Assembly: GCF_900091465.1 (NCBI RefSeq)
Contig: NZ_FMHV01000002.1
Location: 1,922,001 to 1,986,000 of the forward strand
Direction of reading: 5' to 3'
Length of the DNA: 64,000 nt
From: Micromonospora rhizosphaerae
Lineage (GTDB): Bacteria; Actinomycetota; Actinomycetes; Mycobacteriales; Micromonosporaceae
The position numbers and the translations under genes are program-made. Shown one piece after another: positions 1 through 7,915 of this stretch. The first letter of the stretch is position 1; every line of letters begins with the position of its first letter. The notes under the pieces are model-generated. The model ran no database searches. It had not been told where the DNA came from and was given only the letters and a program-made list of their open reading frames with translations.

Positions 1-144
1 GTGGGAGTGGTGGGTGATCTTGTCGTGGTGGTCGGCGAACCACTGTTGCACGCGGGCGTAGGCGCGTTCCCGCTCGGATTCGTCCATGGCGGCCAGGTCG
101 GCGGCGAACTGCTCGGTGTCGGCGAACATCAGTACATACTTCAT
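1..144 (-). CDS. YCII/DGPF-domain protein, N-terminal part (cut by window edge)
   Basis: The first 48 codons of a leftward gene; the rest lies outside the window. It opens MKYVLMFADTEQF, the typical first strand and loop of YCII-related (DGPF) proteins, small alpha/beta-barrel proteins often encoded beside ECF42-type sigma factors. The start is supported by a GGAGG ribosome site just upstream. It lies 18 bp downstream of the VOC gene on the same strand, so the two are probably cotranscribed from the promoter-like site at 679-706. That site resembles those at the two other YCII loci of this window. A sigma factor gene may follow outside the window, but this cannot be seen. Confidence 0.8.
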   Translation of the reverse strand, partial: MKYVLMFADTEQFAADLAAMDESERERAYARVQQWFADHHDKITHHSH

Positions 145-162
145 CGCTTCCTCCGTGAGGTT

Positions 163-639
163 CTATGCGAACAGGGCGGCCATCCGCCGGGACATCTCTT
201 CGGGGGTCACGTCCTCCACGTGCGTGGCGACGGTCCAGCCGTGCCCGAACGGGTCGACGATGAAGGCGTCCCGGTCACCGTAGAACTGGTTCTCCGGCGC
301 GCGCTGCATGGTTGCGCCGAGCTCGACGGCCCGCGCCACCGCCGTGTCGACGTCCTCGACGTAGATGAACTGGAAGACCGGCGTGCCGGGCAGCCCACCG
401 GCCGGCGGGGCGGTCGTTCCGCGCTGCGGGTCCTCATCTTCGACGATGACGACCGCGTCCCCGATCTGGATCTCGGCGTGGGCGATGGTGCCGTCCGGGC
501 CGGGGAAGCGCATCCGCTCGGTGGCGCCGAACACGGCGGCATAGAACTCCAGTGCCTTCGCAGCACCGCGTACGACCAGGCAAGGCGTGACGCGGCGGTA
601 GCTCTCAGGAATCGGGTTGGGACTGGCTGACGCCGTCAT
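163..639 (-). CDS. VOC-family (glyoxalase/bleomycin resistance, PhnB-like) protein
   Basis: A 158-residue protein of the vicinal oxygen chelate fold. It begins with a short polar leader, then a PhnB-like half (RVTPCLVVRGAAKALEFY), continues through FGATERMRFPGPDG, and ends with the typical VDPFGHGWTVATHVEDV segment. Such proteins may bind metals or small ligands, but many have no known substrate. The reading frame stays open far upstream; the ATG at 639 was chosen because it has an AGGAGG site 6-7 bases before it and gives the usual family length. It heads an operon with the YCII gene at 1-144. VOC and YCII genes are both common targets of ECF42-type sigma factors, which agrees with the promoter-like site just upstream. 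Confidence 0.88.
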   Translation of the reverse strand: MTASASPNPIPESYRRVTPCLVVRGAAKALEFYAAVFGATERMRFPGPDGTIAHAEIQIGDAVVIVEDEDPQRGTTAPPAGGLPGTPVFQFIYVEDVDTAVARAVELGATMQRAPENQFYGDRDAFIVDPFGHGWTVATHVEDVTPEEMSRRMAALFA

Positions 640-678
640 GGTGATCCTCCTGGGTTGTGGTATTGCCTCTACCAACCA

Positions 679-706
679 GACGATCGGCGGGCGACCGGAT
701 CCGACA
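679..706 (-). promoter_or_regulatory. Candidate ECF42-type promoter for VOC-YCII operon
   Basis: Read leftward, TGTCGGATCC begins at 706 and CCGATCGTC begins at 687, 19 bases apart start to start. The site ends about 40 bp before the VOC start. Nearly the same pair of boxes lies upstream of the DUF998-YCII genes (54489) and the YCII-sigma operon (26829). I recall TGTCGA-like -35 boxes for ECF42 factors. Assignment to ECF42 is inference from this recurrence. Confidence 0.6.
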
Positions 707-746
707 ACCAGGCGGAACATATCTGCAAACGTTAGTGGACACCGCG

Positions 747-1928
747 CTAGCCGGGTGGTGACGGCTGCTCGGGTGGGCGTCCTCGGGCGCGGGCCGCATC
801 GGATATGGCGATTCCCGCCAGGACGAGGGCAGGTGCCATGGCGACCAGCAGCGGCGGCAGGAAGAACGCCGCCGGCGAGATGGCGGCGAGTACGAGGACC
901 CCGATCGGCCGCGAGCGAGAGACCCGGCCGAACACCTCGTACTCGAACATGCCCCGTCCGGCGAGGAACAGCGCGGGTCCGCCGAGGATGACGATGATCC
1001 AGACCGATGGTGTGTGTCCGAGCGGGTGCTCGATGACTAGCTCGTCGCCGACTGCGATGGCGACGATGCCGGCGACCATGAGCAGGTGGGCGCGCATCGT
1101 CGTGACGGCCGCGCGGTGCGGGTCGGGGGAGGCTGCGATGGCCTCCGCCAGCAGGCCCCCGGCGCGGTGGATGTAGATCCGCCACATCAGCGCCGTAGTA
1201 GCGAACGCGAACACGACCGCGGAAACCCGGTCAGGCTCGAACCTGCCGCGGCTGAACGTCAGCCCGGTGACCAGGATGAGCTCGCCGAGCCCGATGATGA
1301 ACAGCTGCCGGTAGCGTTCGGCCAGGTGCTCGGCGGAGATCGCGAACTCGGCCACCCGCTCGAACGAGCGACCCAGCCGCGGTGTGGGCAAGCCGAGTGC
1401 AAATGACACGTACTCCACGGCCACCGCCAGCGCCCACAGGACCGCGCGGGCCGTGTCGTGCGTGACAGCACCCGCGATCCACGGCACCGCGGACACGCCG
1501 AACCAGAAGAGCTGCCGCGCAAAGACGCGCCGCCCCTTGTGGCCCCGCAGCAGGAGCACAGCACCGGCGTTGCGACCGATCTGGGTGGCGACGTACACGC
1601 CGGCGAAGACCAGGCCTTGCTCGCCGAACGCCTCCGGCGCCGCGGCCGCCATCAGCAGGGTGCCGAACATGGTCGCGATCACCAGCAGCTGTATCAGCGG
1701 CTGCTGCGGGTTCAATCTGTCCGTGAGCCTCGCCGTGTTGGCCCAAACCGCCCACAGGGCGAGCAGCAACACCAGCGTCTGGAACGCGCCGCTCCAGTTC
1801 AGATGCTCCAGCAGCTCCTGTGAGAGCCGTGCGAGCGCGAAGACGAACACCAGGTCGAAGAAGAGTTCCAGGTACGTCGCTCGTGGTTCCTCGGGTCGTC
1901 GCAGGAGCCCGGCTGCCCCACTTGTCAT
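747..1928 (-). CDS. ltrA: Low temperature requirement A (LtrA) family membrane protein
   Basis: A 393-residue integral membrane protein with about ten hydrophobic helices. The N-terminal signature ATYLELFFDLVFVFAL, with an acidic residue in the first helix, is diagnostic of the LtrA family (named from a Listeria cold-growth mutant; biochemical role unknown). Later family features include AEHLAERYRQLFIIGLGE and ILGGPALFLAGR. The ATG at 1928 was chosen because the family begins directly before this signature and everything upstream in frame is low-complexity Arg/Pro sequence. A second, broken copy of the 3' half lies immediately upstream (2153-2510) and shares the C-terminal tail and even the stop region, so a tandem duplication took place here. 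Confidence 0.9.
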   Translation of the reverse strand: MTSGAAGLLRRPEEPRATYLELFFDLVFVFALARLSQELLEHLNWSGAFQTLVLLLALWAVWANTARLTDRLNPQQPLIQLLVIATMFGTLLMAAAAPEAFGEQGLVFAGVYVATQIGRNAGAVLLLRGHKGRRVFARQLFWFGVSAVPWIAGAVTHDTARAVLWALAVAVEYVSFALGLPTPRLGRSFERVAEFAISAEHLAERYRQLFIIGLGELILVTGLTFSRGRFEPDRVSAVVFAFATTALMWRIYIHRAGGLLAEAIAASPDPHRAAVTTMRAHLLMVAGIVAIAVGDELVIEHPLGHTPSVWIIVILGGPALFLAGRGMFEYEVFGRVSRSRPIGVLVLAAISPAAFFLPPLLVAMAPALVLAGIAISDAARARGRPPEQPSPPG

Positions 1929-2152
1929 CGGCCCGCCCGTTTCTGCCGTTTCTATCAGTCTTTGCAGCAGTCGTACCACGCGGCAGCGTTGGTGGATGTG
2001 GATGTGCTGCCATGGCCTGGGCTCGAGCGGCCTCGCCCCACGTCCCGGCGACGATAGGGGTCGATGAGTTCCTTGCAGCCGTCGCCGCCGGTTCGGATCA
2101 GCTCGTCCACGTGGCCCAGGCGTCGGGCCGGTGCTACAGGTGACACCTCCGA

Positions 2153-2510
2153 CTAGCCGGGTGGTGACGGCGGCTCGGGTGGGTGTCAACGGGCGCGGCC
2201 GCGGGCCGCGTCGGCGATGGCGATCCCGGTGAGGACCGCGGTGGCGGCGATGGCAGGCAGTAGCGGCGGCATGTGGAGCATCGGCGGTGTCAGGGCGACC
2301 AGCACGAGGACGCCGATCGGCAGATCCCGGGACACGCGGGCGAAGGTGGCGTAATCGAAGCCGGCACGACCGGCCAGGAACCGCGCGGGTCCGCCGAGGA
2401 TGACGGCGACCCAGGCCGGTTGGGAGTGTCCGAGTGGATGGGCGATGGCGACGTACGTGCCTGCGAGGGTCAGCGCCTGGTCCGGACCAGTGGCGCCGCC
2501 GCCGCGTAAA
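2153..2510 (-). pseudogene. Decayed tandem copy of ltrA (C-terminal quarter only)
   Basis: On the minus strand this stretch encodes AVILGGPARFLAGRAGF, then RVSRDLPIGVLVLVAL and GIAIADAARGRAR, clearly matching the last ~100 residues of the intact LtrA at 747. A TGA at 2186-2188 ends the frame. Beyond it the frame continues with the same PPSPPG tail and TAG (2153-2155) as the intact copy, so the TGA is probably a later change. Upstream of about 2510 the homology is lost; a hydrophobic stretch in another frame (to about 2664) may be a frameshifted piece of the same gene. The 224 bp between this remnant and ltrA, and the ~180 bp from 2511 to the hairpin at 2691, hold no other recognisable gene. 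Confidence 0.8.
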
Positions 2511-2690
2511 CCAACACGGCCAGCAGGCCGGCACCCGTCCCCAGCGCCCCCCAGATCGCCGCAGCATCCGGTTCACGAGGCGAGGCGCCGGCGGTCAACC
2601 GGGCAGCACGAGACGCCAGGCAAGGTTGAACAGTCCGGCCATGCCGCGAGACGGCAGTCGACACCTGATCATGCGAACAGGCTCGACCGG

Positions 2691-2727
2691 TCGAGCCGCG
2701 CGGCCGGGTCGGGGCCGCGCGGCTCGA
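2691..2727 (-). terminator. Hairpin terminator of the DUF4173 gene
   Basis: Perfect 15-bp inverted repeat (arms 2691-2705 and 2713-2727) with a 7-base loop, directly after the stop of the leftward gene at 2734. There is no clear T-run, as is common in high-GC actinomycetes. Confidence 0.6.
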
Positions 2728-2733
2728 GGGGCG

Positions 2734-5025
2734 TCAGCGCGTGCTTCGGCTCTTGGGCAGATCGAACCGGTCGGCCTCCGCGCAGTCGTCCGGCCCGCCG
2801 ATCGCCTCCTCGCCGACCCGGTCGAGCGCCTGACGCGCCCGGAACCGGCCCAGGTTCCAGGCGTACCAGGGGTCCGGGTCTTGCAGGTCGACGGCGATCC
2901 AGCTCAGCGTGCAGCGGCGTACCGGGTCGGGGAGCCTGGTCAGGGCGGGCGTCGCGTCGGCGGAGAGTGCCCGCAGGTACCAGGCGTCGATCTTGCCGGT
3001 CTGCTTGTACCGGGCCATGTTGCGCTGGGCGGCGTAGTCCTCCGGGTTGAGCACGGCCAGGCTGAGCAGCATCACCACGGCGAGCCCCACGGTGACCCGG
3101 GGGATCCACCGGCCCTGCCACCGGATCCCGGCCGCCAGGATCATCAGGAAGACGGCCCCGAGCAGCAGTTCGAACGCCATCACGAAGATCCGCTCACCGG
3201 TGAAGCTGTAGACCTTCTGGTACGTGTACATCCGCGACAGTGCCGACACCACGATGACCACGCTGAGTGCGCTGAGCAGGCCGAGCAGGACGCGCAGCAG
3301 GGTGCGTTCGACCTTCCGCTCGCGGCGGGCCCAGCGGGTCACCCCGCCGAGCACGGCCAGGGTGAGCAGGGTGACGAAGAGCAGCTGCCAGAAGCCGCTG
3401 CGGGCGTACTCGGAGTAGCTGAGGCCGGCCGTCTTCAGCACGTGGCGCTGGCCGCCGAAGAGCACGGTGAACTGCACCACCACGAAGCCGGCGAAGAGCG
3501 CCGTCAGTGCGCCGATGGGCGGGGCCCACTCCACCAGGCCGAGGCTGCGTCGGCTCGGCCTGTCCACGGTGGACAGGTCCGGCGGGGCGGCCATGGTGTA
3601 GACGGCGGCGACCGCGATCAGCCCGCCGATCGCCGCCAGGAAGATCCAGCGGAACACCGCGCTGATGCTGATCTCGGGGATGATCGCGCTGAGCACCTGC
3701 GAGAACGCCGCGTCGGCCGAGGAGAGCAGGGTGCCGAAGACCAGTAGCACCACCACGGTGGCAAGCACCGACCCGACCACCCGCCGGATCATCCCGGCGT
3801 CCGCGGGGGCCTGGATGTGCTTCCGCACCCAGGGCAGGCCGCGCAACGCCGCGAACGGCGCCGCCGCCAGGCTGAACAGGATCGACCGGACCAGCCGGCC
3901 GCCCACGATGGCCAAGGTCGCGCAGCCGAGCGCGCCGAGGACGCAGAACGTCACCAGCCACCAGGCGTTGCGGAAGGCGAGGACGGAGAGCAGCGCCAGG
4001 GCCGCCACCGCCCAGCCGCCCCGGGCCAGGCGTTCGGCGCGGGGCAGCTCCGCCGTGCTCCGGCGGACCGCGACGAGCACGCCGATGGTCAGGGTGAGCC
4101 AGCCGAGGAACCAGCCGATGCCGGTACGGCCCAGCGGCACGAAGTAGGCGATCCCGAGCGCTCCGGCGAGGACCGCGGCCGGGGTGGCCCGCCCCTTGGC
4201 CTGCTTCGGTCCCGGCCACCTCGCCCCGAGGAACTTCGTCCGAGGCTCGCGGGGGCGGGGCGTCCACGTCGCGCCCGGCTGGGGCGGGAACGTGGCCCAG
4301 GCGGGCGCCGGTTGCGGGGCAGGGTAGGGCGGCGGGGTGCCGGCAGCCGGACCGGTGGCGCCGGGGTGCGGCGCCGACGGCGGTGCGGCGTCGGGCTGGC
4401 GCGGGAAGTAGCCCTGCTGCGGGGTCCCCGGCGCGACCCAGGGGCGTGACGTCGTGCCCTCCTGCGGAGCGGTCGGCGCTGCCTCTGGACCGGTGGTCGC
4501 CTCCTCCTGCGGAGCGGCCGGTGCGGGTCCGGAGGAGGCCGTCTCGGCCGAGGTGGCGGCGGGGACCTCGGCCGACATCTTGTCCGGCGAGGCAGTGGAG
4601 GGCTGCGCGGTGGTCGAGGACGGGCCGGCAGCCGCTGCGGCGTCCGCGCCGGCGGTCGCAGTCGAGGTGTCGGGAGTCGTCCCCTCTCGGACATCGCGGT
4701 CGGCGCCGGACGCCGCCGCGGTGCCGGCCCTCGCCTGGGCGGGGATCACCGGGGCCGGTGCGCTCGCCGCCTCCTGTCCGCCGCCAGCGGTGGCGGACAC
4801 CAGCGGGATGAACAGCGCATACCCGCGGGTGCCGGGCGGAACGGAGACCGGGATCGCCCAGGCGGGCTGGCCCTCCGGGCCCGGCCACACCATCCCGGGC
4901 GGCGCGCCCTCCACGGCGGGCATGACAAGCAGGTGCGGCGGGGCGTCGGCGGGGACGTCGTCGCCTGCCGGCCCGGTTACCGGGGCGGTCCGGGGGGAAT
5001 CTGGTGCCGATGGCGGCTCGGACAC
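2734..5025 (-). CDS. DUF4173/DUF4153 multi-spanning membrane protein with Pro/Ala-rich N-terminus
   Basis: A 763-residue protein. Residues 1 to about 240 are a low-complexity Pro/Ala/Thr-rich region that starts with a compact segment (PPHLLVMPAVEGAPPGMVW). From about 265 to 620 there are roughly ten hydrophobic helices with features of the DUF4153/DUF4173 family (for example YSEYARSGFWQLL and YTYQKVYSFTGERIF). The C-terminal 110 residues are soluble (RYKQTGKIDAWYLRALSADA). The family is annotated only as membrane proteins of unknown role, sometimes beside two-component genes. The GTG at 5025 has a good AAGGAG site 8 bases upstream. The gene stands alone between the LtrA remnant and the DUF11 gene. 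Confidence 0.87.
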   Translation of the reverse strand: MSEPPSAPDSPRTAPVTGPAGDDVPADAPPHLLVMPAVEGAPPGMVWPGPEGQPAWAIPVSVPPGTRGYALFIPLVSATAGGGQEAASAPAPVIPAQARAGTAAASGADRDVREGTTPDTSTATAGADAAAAAGPSSTTAQPSTASPDKMSAEVPAATSAETASSGPAPAAPQEEATTGPEAAPTAPQEGTTSRPWVAPGTPQQGYFPRQPDAAPPSAPHPGATGPAAGTPPPYPAPQPAPAWATFPPQPGATWTPRPREPRTKFLGARWPGPKQAKGRATPAAVLAGALGIAYFVPLGRTGIGWFLGWLTLTIGVLVAVRRSTAELPRAERLARGGWAVAALALLSVLAFRNAWWLVTFCVLGALGCATLAIVGGRLVRSILFSLAAAPFAALRGLPWVRKHIQAPADAGMIRRVVGSVLATVVVLLVFGTLLSSADAAFSQVLSAIIPEISISAVFRWIFLAAIGGLIAVAAVYTMAAPPDLSTVDRPSRRSLGLVEWAPPIGALTALFAGFVVVQFTVLFGGQRHVLKTAGLSYSEYARSGFWQLLFVTLLTLAVLGGVTRWARRERKVERTLLRVLLGLLSALSVVIVVSALSRMYTYQKVYSFTGERIFVMAFELLLGAVFLMILAAGIRWQGRWIPRVTVGLAVVMLLSLAVLNPEDYAAQRNMARYKQTGKIDAWYLRALSADATPALTRLPDPVRRCTLSWIAVDLQDPDPWYAWNLGRFRARQALDRVGEEAIGGPDDCAEADRFDLPKSRSTR

Positions 5026-5111
5026 AGCAACGCTCCTTGATCAAAGGGTGCCGTCACTGTAGGGCCAAGCGCGGGTCGCCCGCCGCCCCGAGAGCCGGTG
5101 GACCTGATCGC

Positions 5112-6317
5112 TCACCCCACGGCGGTGGTCTCACTTGCGGCGTTGTTCGTCGGCTCGCCGTCGTACTCGGTGCCCGTCACGCGGACCTGGTTCGTGACCG
5201 TGCCCACGCCCTGAGGTCGCAGGCTGACCGCGACGGTCGCGGTGGCGCCGCTGGCGAGTGTGCCCAGGTCGCACTCCACTCGACCGGCGGTGGGCGACCC
5301 GCACCCGCCCTGCGACGGCTCGAGGGAGAGCAGCTTGAGACCACCGGCAACCGTGCCGGACCACTCGTCCGTGAGGTGGACGACGGATGGCGACGGCCCG
5401 CGGTTGGTGACGGTCAGCGTGTAGGTGAGCGGCCGGCCGGGGACGGCAGGGTCGGCGGATTCGCTGACGGTGACGGCCAGGTCGGCGGCGGGGAGGGCGG
5501 TGATCGTGACGGCCCCGCTGTTGTTCGCCGGCTGCGGGTCGGGCTGGTCCGCCGTGACAGACCCGGAGATCGTATAGGCCCCTGGCGCGGACGCGGTCAG
5601 CGCGATCAGAGCGATCGACCCTCCCGGCGAGGGCAGCTCCATCGGACCGACGGTGCAGACTGAACCCACCCTGTCCGGTACGCAGGCCGCGCCGAAGAGG
5701 ACCGAGAGGCCGGCCGGCAGCAGCAGTCGTGCCGTGACTCCCGTGGCGGGCGCCGGACCCGAGTTGAATGCGCCCGCGGAGATGAAGAACTGCGTCCCGG
5801 CGTAGGTGGGCCCAGCGGACGCGTTCAACTGGAGGGCGACGTCGGCCTCCGTGGGTGTCGTCACCGTCGTGGTTGCCGTCCGGGTGTTGTCCGACGGGTC
5901 CGCGTCCGGTTCGTCGGAGGACACCGTGAAGGTCAGTGACAGCGTGCCCGCCTCGGTCGGCGTGACCTGGATGATCAACGGGGAGGTCACTCCCGGCGCA
6001 CCCATCGTCCCCAGGTCGCAGGTCACCGCGGTCGAGGTGGCGCTGCACCGGTCGTCCCCGCCCGAGGATTGGAACGACACCCCGACGGGCAGCGGTGCGG
6101 TCAGGAGGACACCGGTCGCCGTACCGGGGCCACGGTTCCCCACCGAGACGAAGTAGGAGACGGTCGATCCGGCGAAGACCGGGTCCGGCCGGTCGCTCAC
6201 ATCGGAGATGAAAAGGTCGACGGGGTCCGCCGCTCGCGCGGGGCCGGCGGGGATCACGACGGAGACCAGGCCGAGCAGGAGAGCGGACAGGAGACGGGTG
6301 CGGGCTGGGCGTGACAT
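5112..6317 (-). CDS. Secreted DUF11-repeat protein
   Basis: A 401-residue exported protein. Residues 1-30 form a signal peptide (RTRLLSALLLGLVSV, ending in ARA before ADPVD). Three immunoglobulin-like DUF11 repeats follow, each opening with a pattern such as ADLAVTVSESADP or VDLFISDVSDRPDPV and containing the NRGPGTATGV / NRGPSPSVVHL turn. There is no LPXTG motif, no C-terminal helix and no lipobox, so it is probably released or loosely wall-bound. DUF11 proteins are usually structural or adhesive surface proteins; the exact role here is unknown. The ATG at 6317 precedes a textbook signal peptide. Cysteines are paired within the repeats (DRCSATSTAVTCDLG), which suggests disulfides outside the cell. 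Confidence 0.88.
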   Translation of the reverse strand: MSRPARTRLLSALLLGLVSVVIPAGPARAADPVDLFISDVSDRPDPVFAGSTVSYFVSVGNRGPGTATGVLLTAPLPVGVSFQSSGGDDRCSATSTAVTCDLGTMGAPGVTSPLIIQVTPTEAGTLSLTFTVSSDEPDADPSDNTRTATTTVTTPTEADVALQLNASAGPTYAGTQFFISAGAFNSGPAPATGVTARLLLPAGLSVLFGAACVPDRVGSVCTVGPMELPSPGGSIALIALTASAPGAYTISGSVTADQPDPQPANNSGAVTITALPAADLAVTVSESADPAVPGRPLTYTLTVTNRGPSPSVVHLTDEWSGTVAGGLKLLSLEPSQGGCGSPTAGRVECDLGTLASGATATVAVSLRPQGVGTVTNQVRVTGTEYDGEPTNNAASETTAVG

Positions 6318-6492
6318 GGGATTCCCTCTTCCCTGCCCTCGACGAGGACCTTCGGGAGACATCCAGCCAGGGAAATTTATCCCCGCACGGATCGGCCGTC
6401 CCATCAGCCGGCCGGTCACGATGTCGCGCCGCTCCGTCACCGTCCAACCGTTCACCTCCGGCGCCCGTACCTTTGCCCGGGCGGTCGATCGC

Positions 6493-6675
6493 ATGGCCGT
6501 ACGCCGAATGCTCGCCGCCGTCGCGGCCCTGCTGCTCACCGCCGCGCACGGCGCGCCCACCAGCCCGCGCAGCCGGGCGGCGGCCTGCGGGCCCGAGGGT
6601 GGCCAGGCGGCGACGCCGGCCTGCCGCGCTGCGGTCGCGGCCGGGACGGCGGTACGCGAGTGGGACAACACGCGC
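6493..6675 (+). pseudogene. Remnant of AA10 lytic polysaccharide monooxygenase (signal peptide and His1 end only)
   Basis: Starting at ATG 6493 the frame reads a signal peptide (MLAAVAALLLTAA), then HGAPTSPRSRAAACGPEGG, and later AVREWDNTR. This is the start of mature chitin/cellulose-active AA10 LPMOs, whose N-terminal His after cleavage is the copper ligand. Homology ends after about 61 codons at roughly 6675. The expected continuation, with the second copper histidine, is absent; the sequence runs straight into the 3' end of the convergent aldo/keto reductase. The family is normally 190-360 residues. It is therefore a truncated gene, probably trimmed by a deletion. The ~175 bp upstream (6318-6492) could hold the old promoter; I see no other gene there. 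Confidence 0.75.
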
Positions 6676-6725
6676 CGCCACGGCCGTCTGGCGACGGACC
6701 ATGGCGGCGCGCTCCGACAGCGAGG

Positions 6726-7721
6726 TCAGCCCAGGGTGAGGGCCAAGTCGATCTCGGCCAGCTCCTCGGCGGTGAAGTCGAGGTTGCCCAGCGCGGCGAC
6801 GTTCCCCTCGAGCTGGGCGACGCTGCTCGCGCCGATGATCAGGCTGGTCATCCGCGGGTCGCGCAGCGCCCAGGCCAGCGCCATCTGGGCCAGCGACTGG
6901 CCGCGCCGCTCGGCGATCGCCCCCAGCCCCCGGATCGTCGCCATCGTCTCCTGGCTGAGGTCGCTCTCGTTGAGGAAGACGCTGGTGCGCACCCGGGAGT
7001 CCGCCGGGATGCCGCCGAGGTACCGGTCGGTGAGCAGCCCCTGCGCCAGCGGGCTGTACGCGATGCAGCCGGCGCCGACCTCCTCCAGCGTGTCCAGCAG
7101 CCCGTCCTTCTCGGTCCAGCGGTTGAGCATCGAGTACGACGGCTGGTTGATCAGCAGCGGCGTACCCAGGTCACGCAGGATGGCGGCGGCTCGGGTGGTC
7201 TGCTCCGAGTTGTAGTTGGAGATGCCGACGTAGAGCGCCTTGCCGGAGCGGACGATGGCGTCCAGCGCGCCCATCGTCTCCTCCAGCGGGGTGTCCGGGT
7301 CGAACCGGTGGGAGTAGAAGATGTCGACGTAGTCGAGCCCCATCCGCCGCAGCGACTGGTCCAGCGAGGAGATCAGGTACTTGCGGGAGCCCCACTCGCC
7401 GTAGGGGCCGGGCCACATCAGATACCCGGCCTTGGTGGAGATGACCAGCTCGTCCCGGTACGGCTTGAGGTCGGTGGCGAGCAGCCGGCCGAAGTTCTCC
7501 TCGGCGGAGCCGGGCGGCGGGCCGTAGTTGTTCGCCAGGTCGAAGTGGGTGATCCCGAGGTCGAAGGCGCGTCGGACGATGTCCCGCTGCCGCTCGAACG
7601 GCCGGTCGGGCCCGAAGTTGTGCCACAGCCCGAGCGAGATGGCGGGCAGTCGTAGCCCGCTGCGTCCGCTTCGCCGGTAGGTCATCGTGTCGTAGCGCTC
7701 ATCCGCGGCAAGGTAACTCAC
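6726..7721 (-). CDS. mgrA: Aldo/keto reductase, L-glyceraldehyde-3-phosphate reductase type (YghZ/MgrA-like)
   Basis: A 331-residue NADPH-dependent oxidoreductase. It closely follows the E. coli YghZ (Gpr) pattern: SGLRLPAISLGLWHNFG, FDLANNYGPPPGSAEENFG, STKAGYLMWPGPYG and YVDIFYSHR. The catalytic tetrad is visible as D61, Y66, K97 and H138. The C-terminal half has the cofactor segments SLIIGASSVAQLEGN. Known members reduce L-glyceraldehyde 3-phosphate and detoxify methylglyoxal; that substrate is inferred here from similarity. The predicted start at 7721 fits the family N-terminus (ERYDTMTYRRSG). A second, more distant aldo/keto reductase is transcribed divergently from 7916, and an inverted-repeat element sits between them. 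Confidence 0.9.
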   Translation of the reverse strand: MSYLAADERYDTMTYRRSGRSGLRLPAISLGLWHNFGPDRPFERQRDIVRRAFDLGITHFDLANNYGPPPGSAEENFGRLLATDLKPYRDELVISTKAGYLMWPGPYGEWGSRKYLISSLDQSLRRMGLDYVDIFYSHRFDPDTPLEETMGALDAIVRSGKALYVGISNYNSEQTTRAAAILRDLGTPLLINQPSYSMLNRWTEKDGLLDTLEEVGAGCIAYSPLAQGLLTDRYLGGIPADSRVRTSVFLNESDLSQETMATIRGLGAIAERRGQSLAQMALAWALRDPRMTSLIIGASSVAQLEGNVAALGNLDFTAEELAEIDLALTLG

Positions 7722-7771
7722 GCTCCGACCCTATCCGCCCACCGTCCACCGCACCCCCACCCCCCATGCTC

Positions 7772-7832
7772 GTTGATCATGAAGTTGTTGCCACCCCTGC
7801 CGGCGAGTCGTGACAGCAACTTCATGATCAAC
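7772..7832. repeat. Intergenic inverted repeat with GATCATGAAGTTG arms
   Basis: Arms 7772-7787 and 7817-7832 are a perfect 16-bp inverted repeat (GTTGATCATGAAGTTG) with further partial pairing inwards. The element lies between two divergent genes, so it is not a simple terminator. A related, less perfect copy lies at 15023-15095. Confidence 0.7.
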
Positions 7833-7915
7833 CGGGATGGGGAGAGCTGCGCGGCCAGTGTGCCGGGGGATCGGAACGGGCGTGGCGTCGCGCCGTGCCG
7901 GGTAGCTTCAGGGCC

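Noticed and set aside
163..1185. A 340-residue reading of the VOC gene
   Set aside because: The part before MTASASPNP is Arg/Pro-rich shadow of ltrA; an AGGAGG site and the family length place the start at 639.
1955..2146. 63-codon minus-strand frame between ltrA and its broken copy
   Set aside because: No family resemblance or good ribosome site; likely the decayed junction of the duplication.
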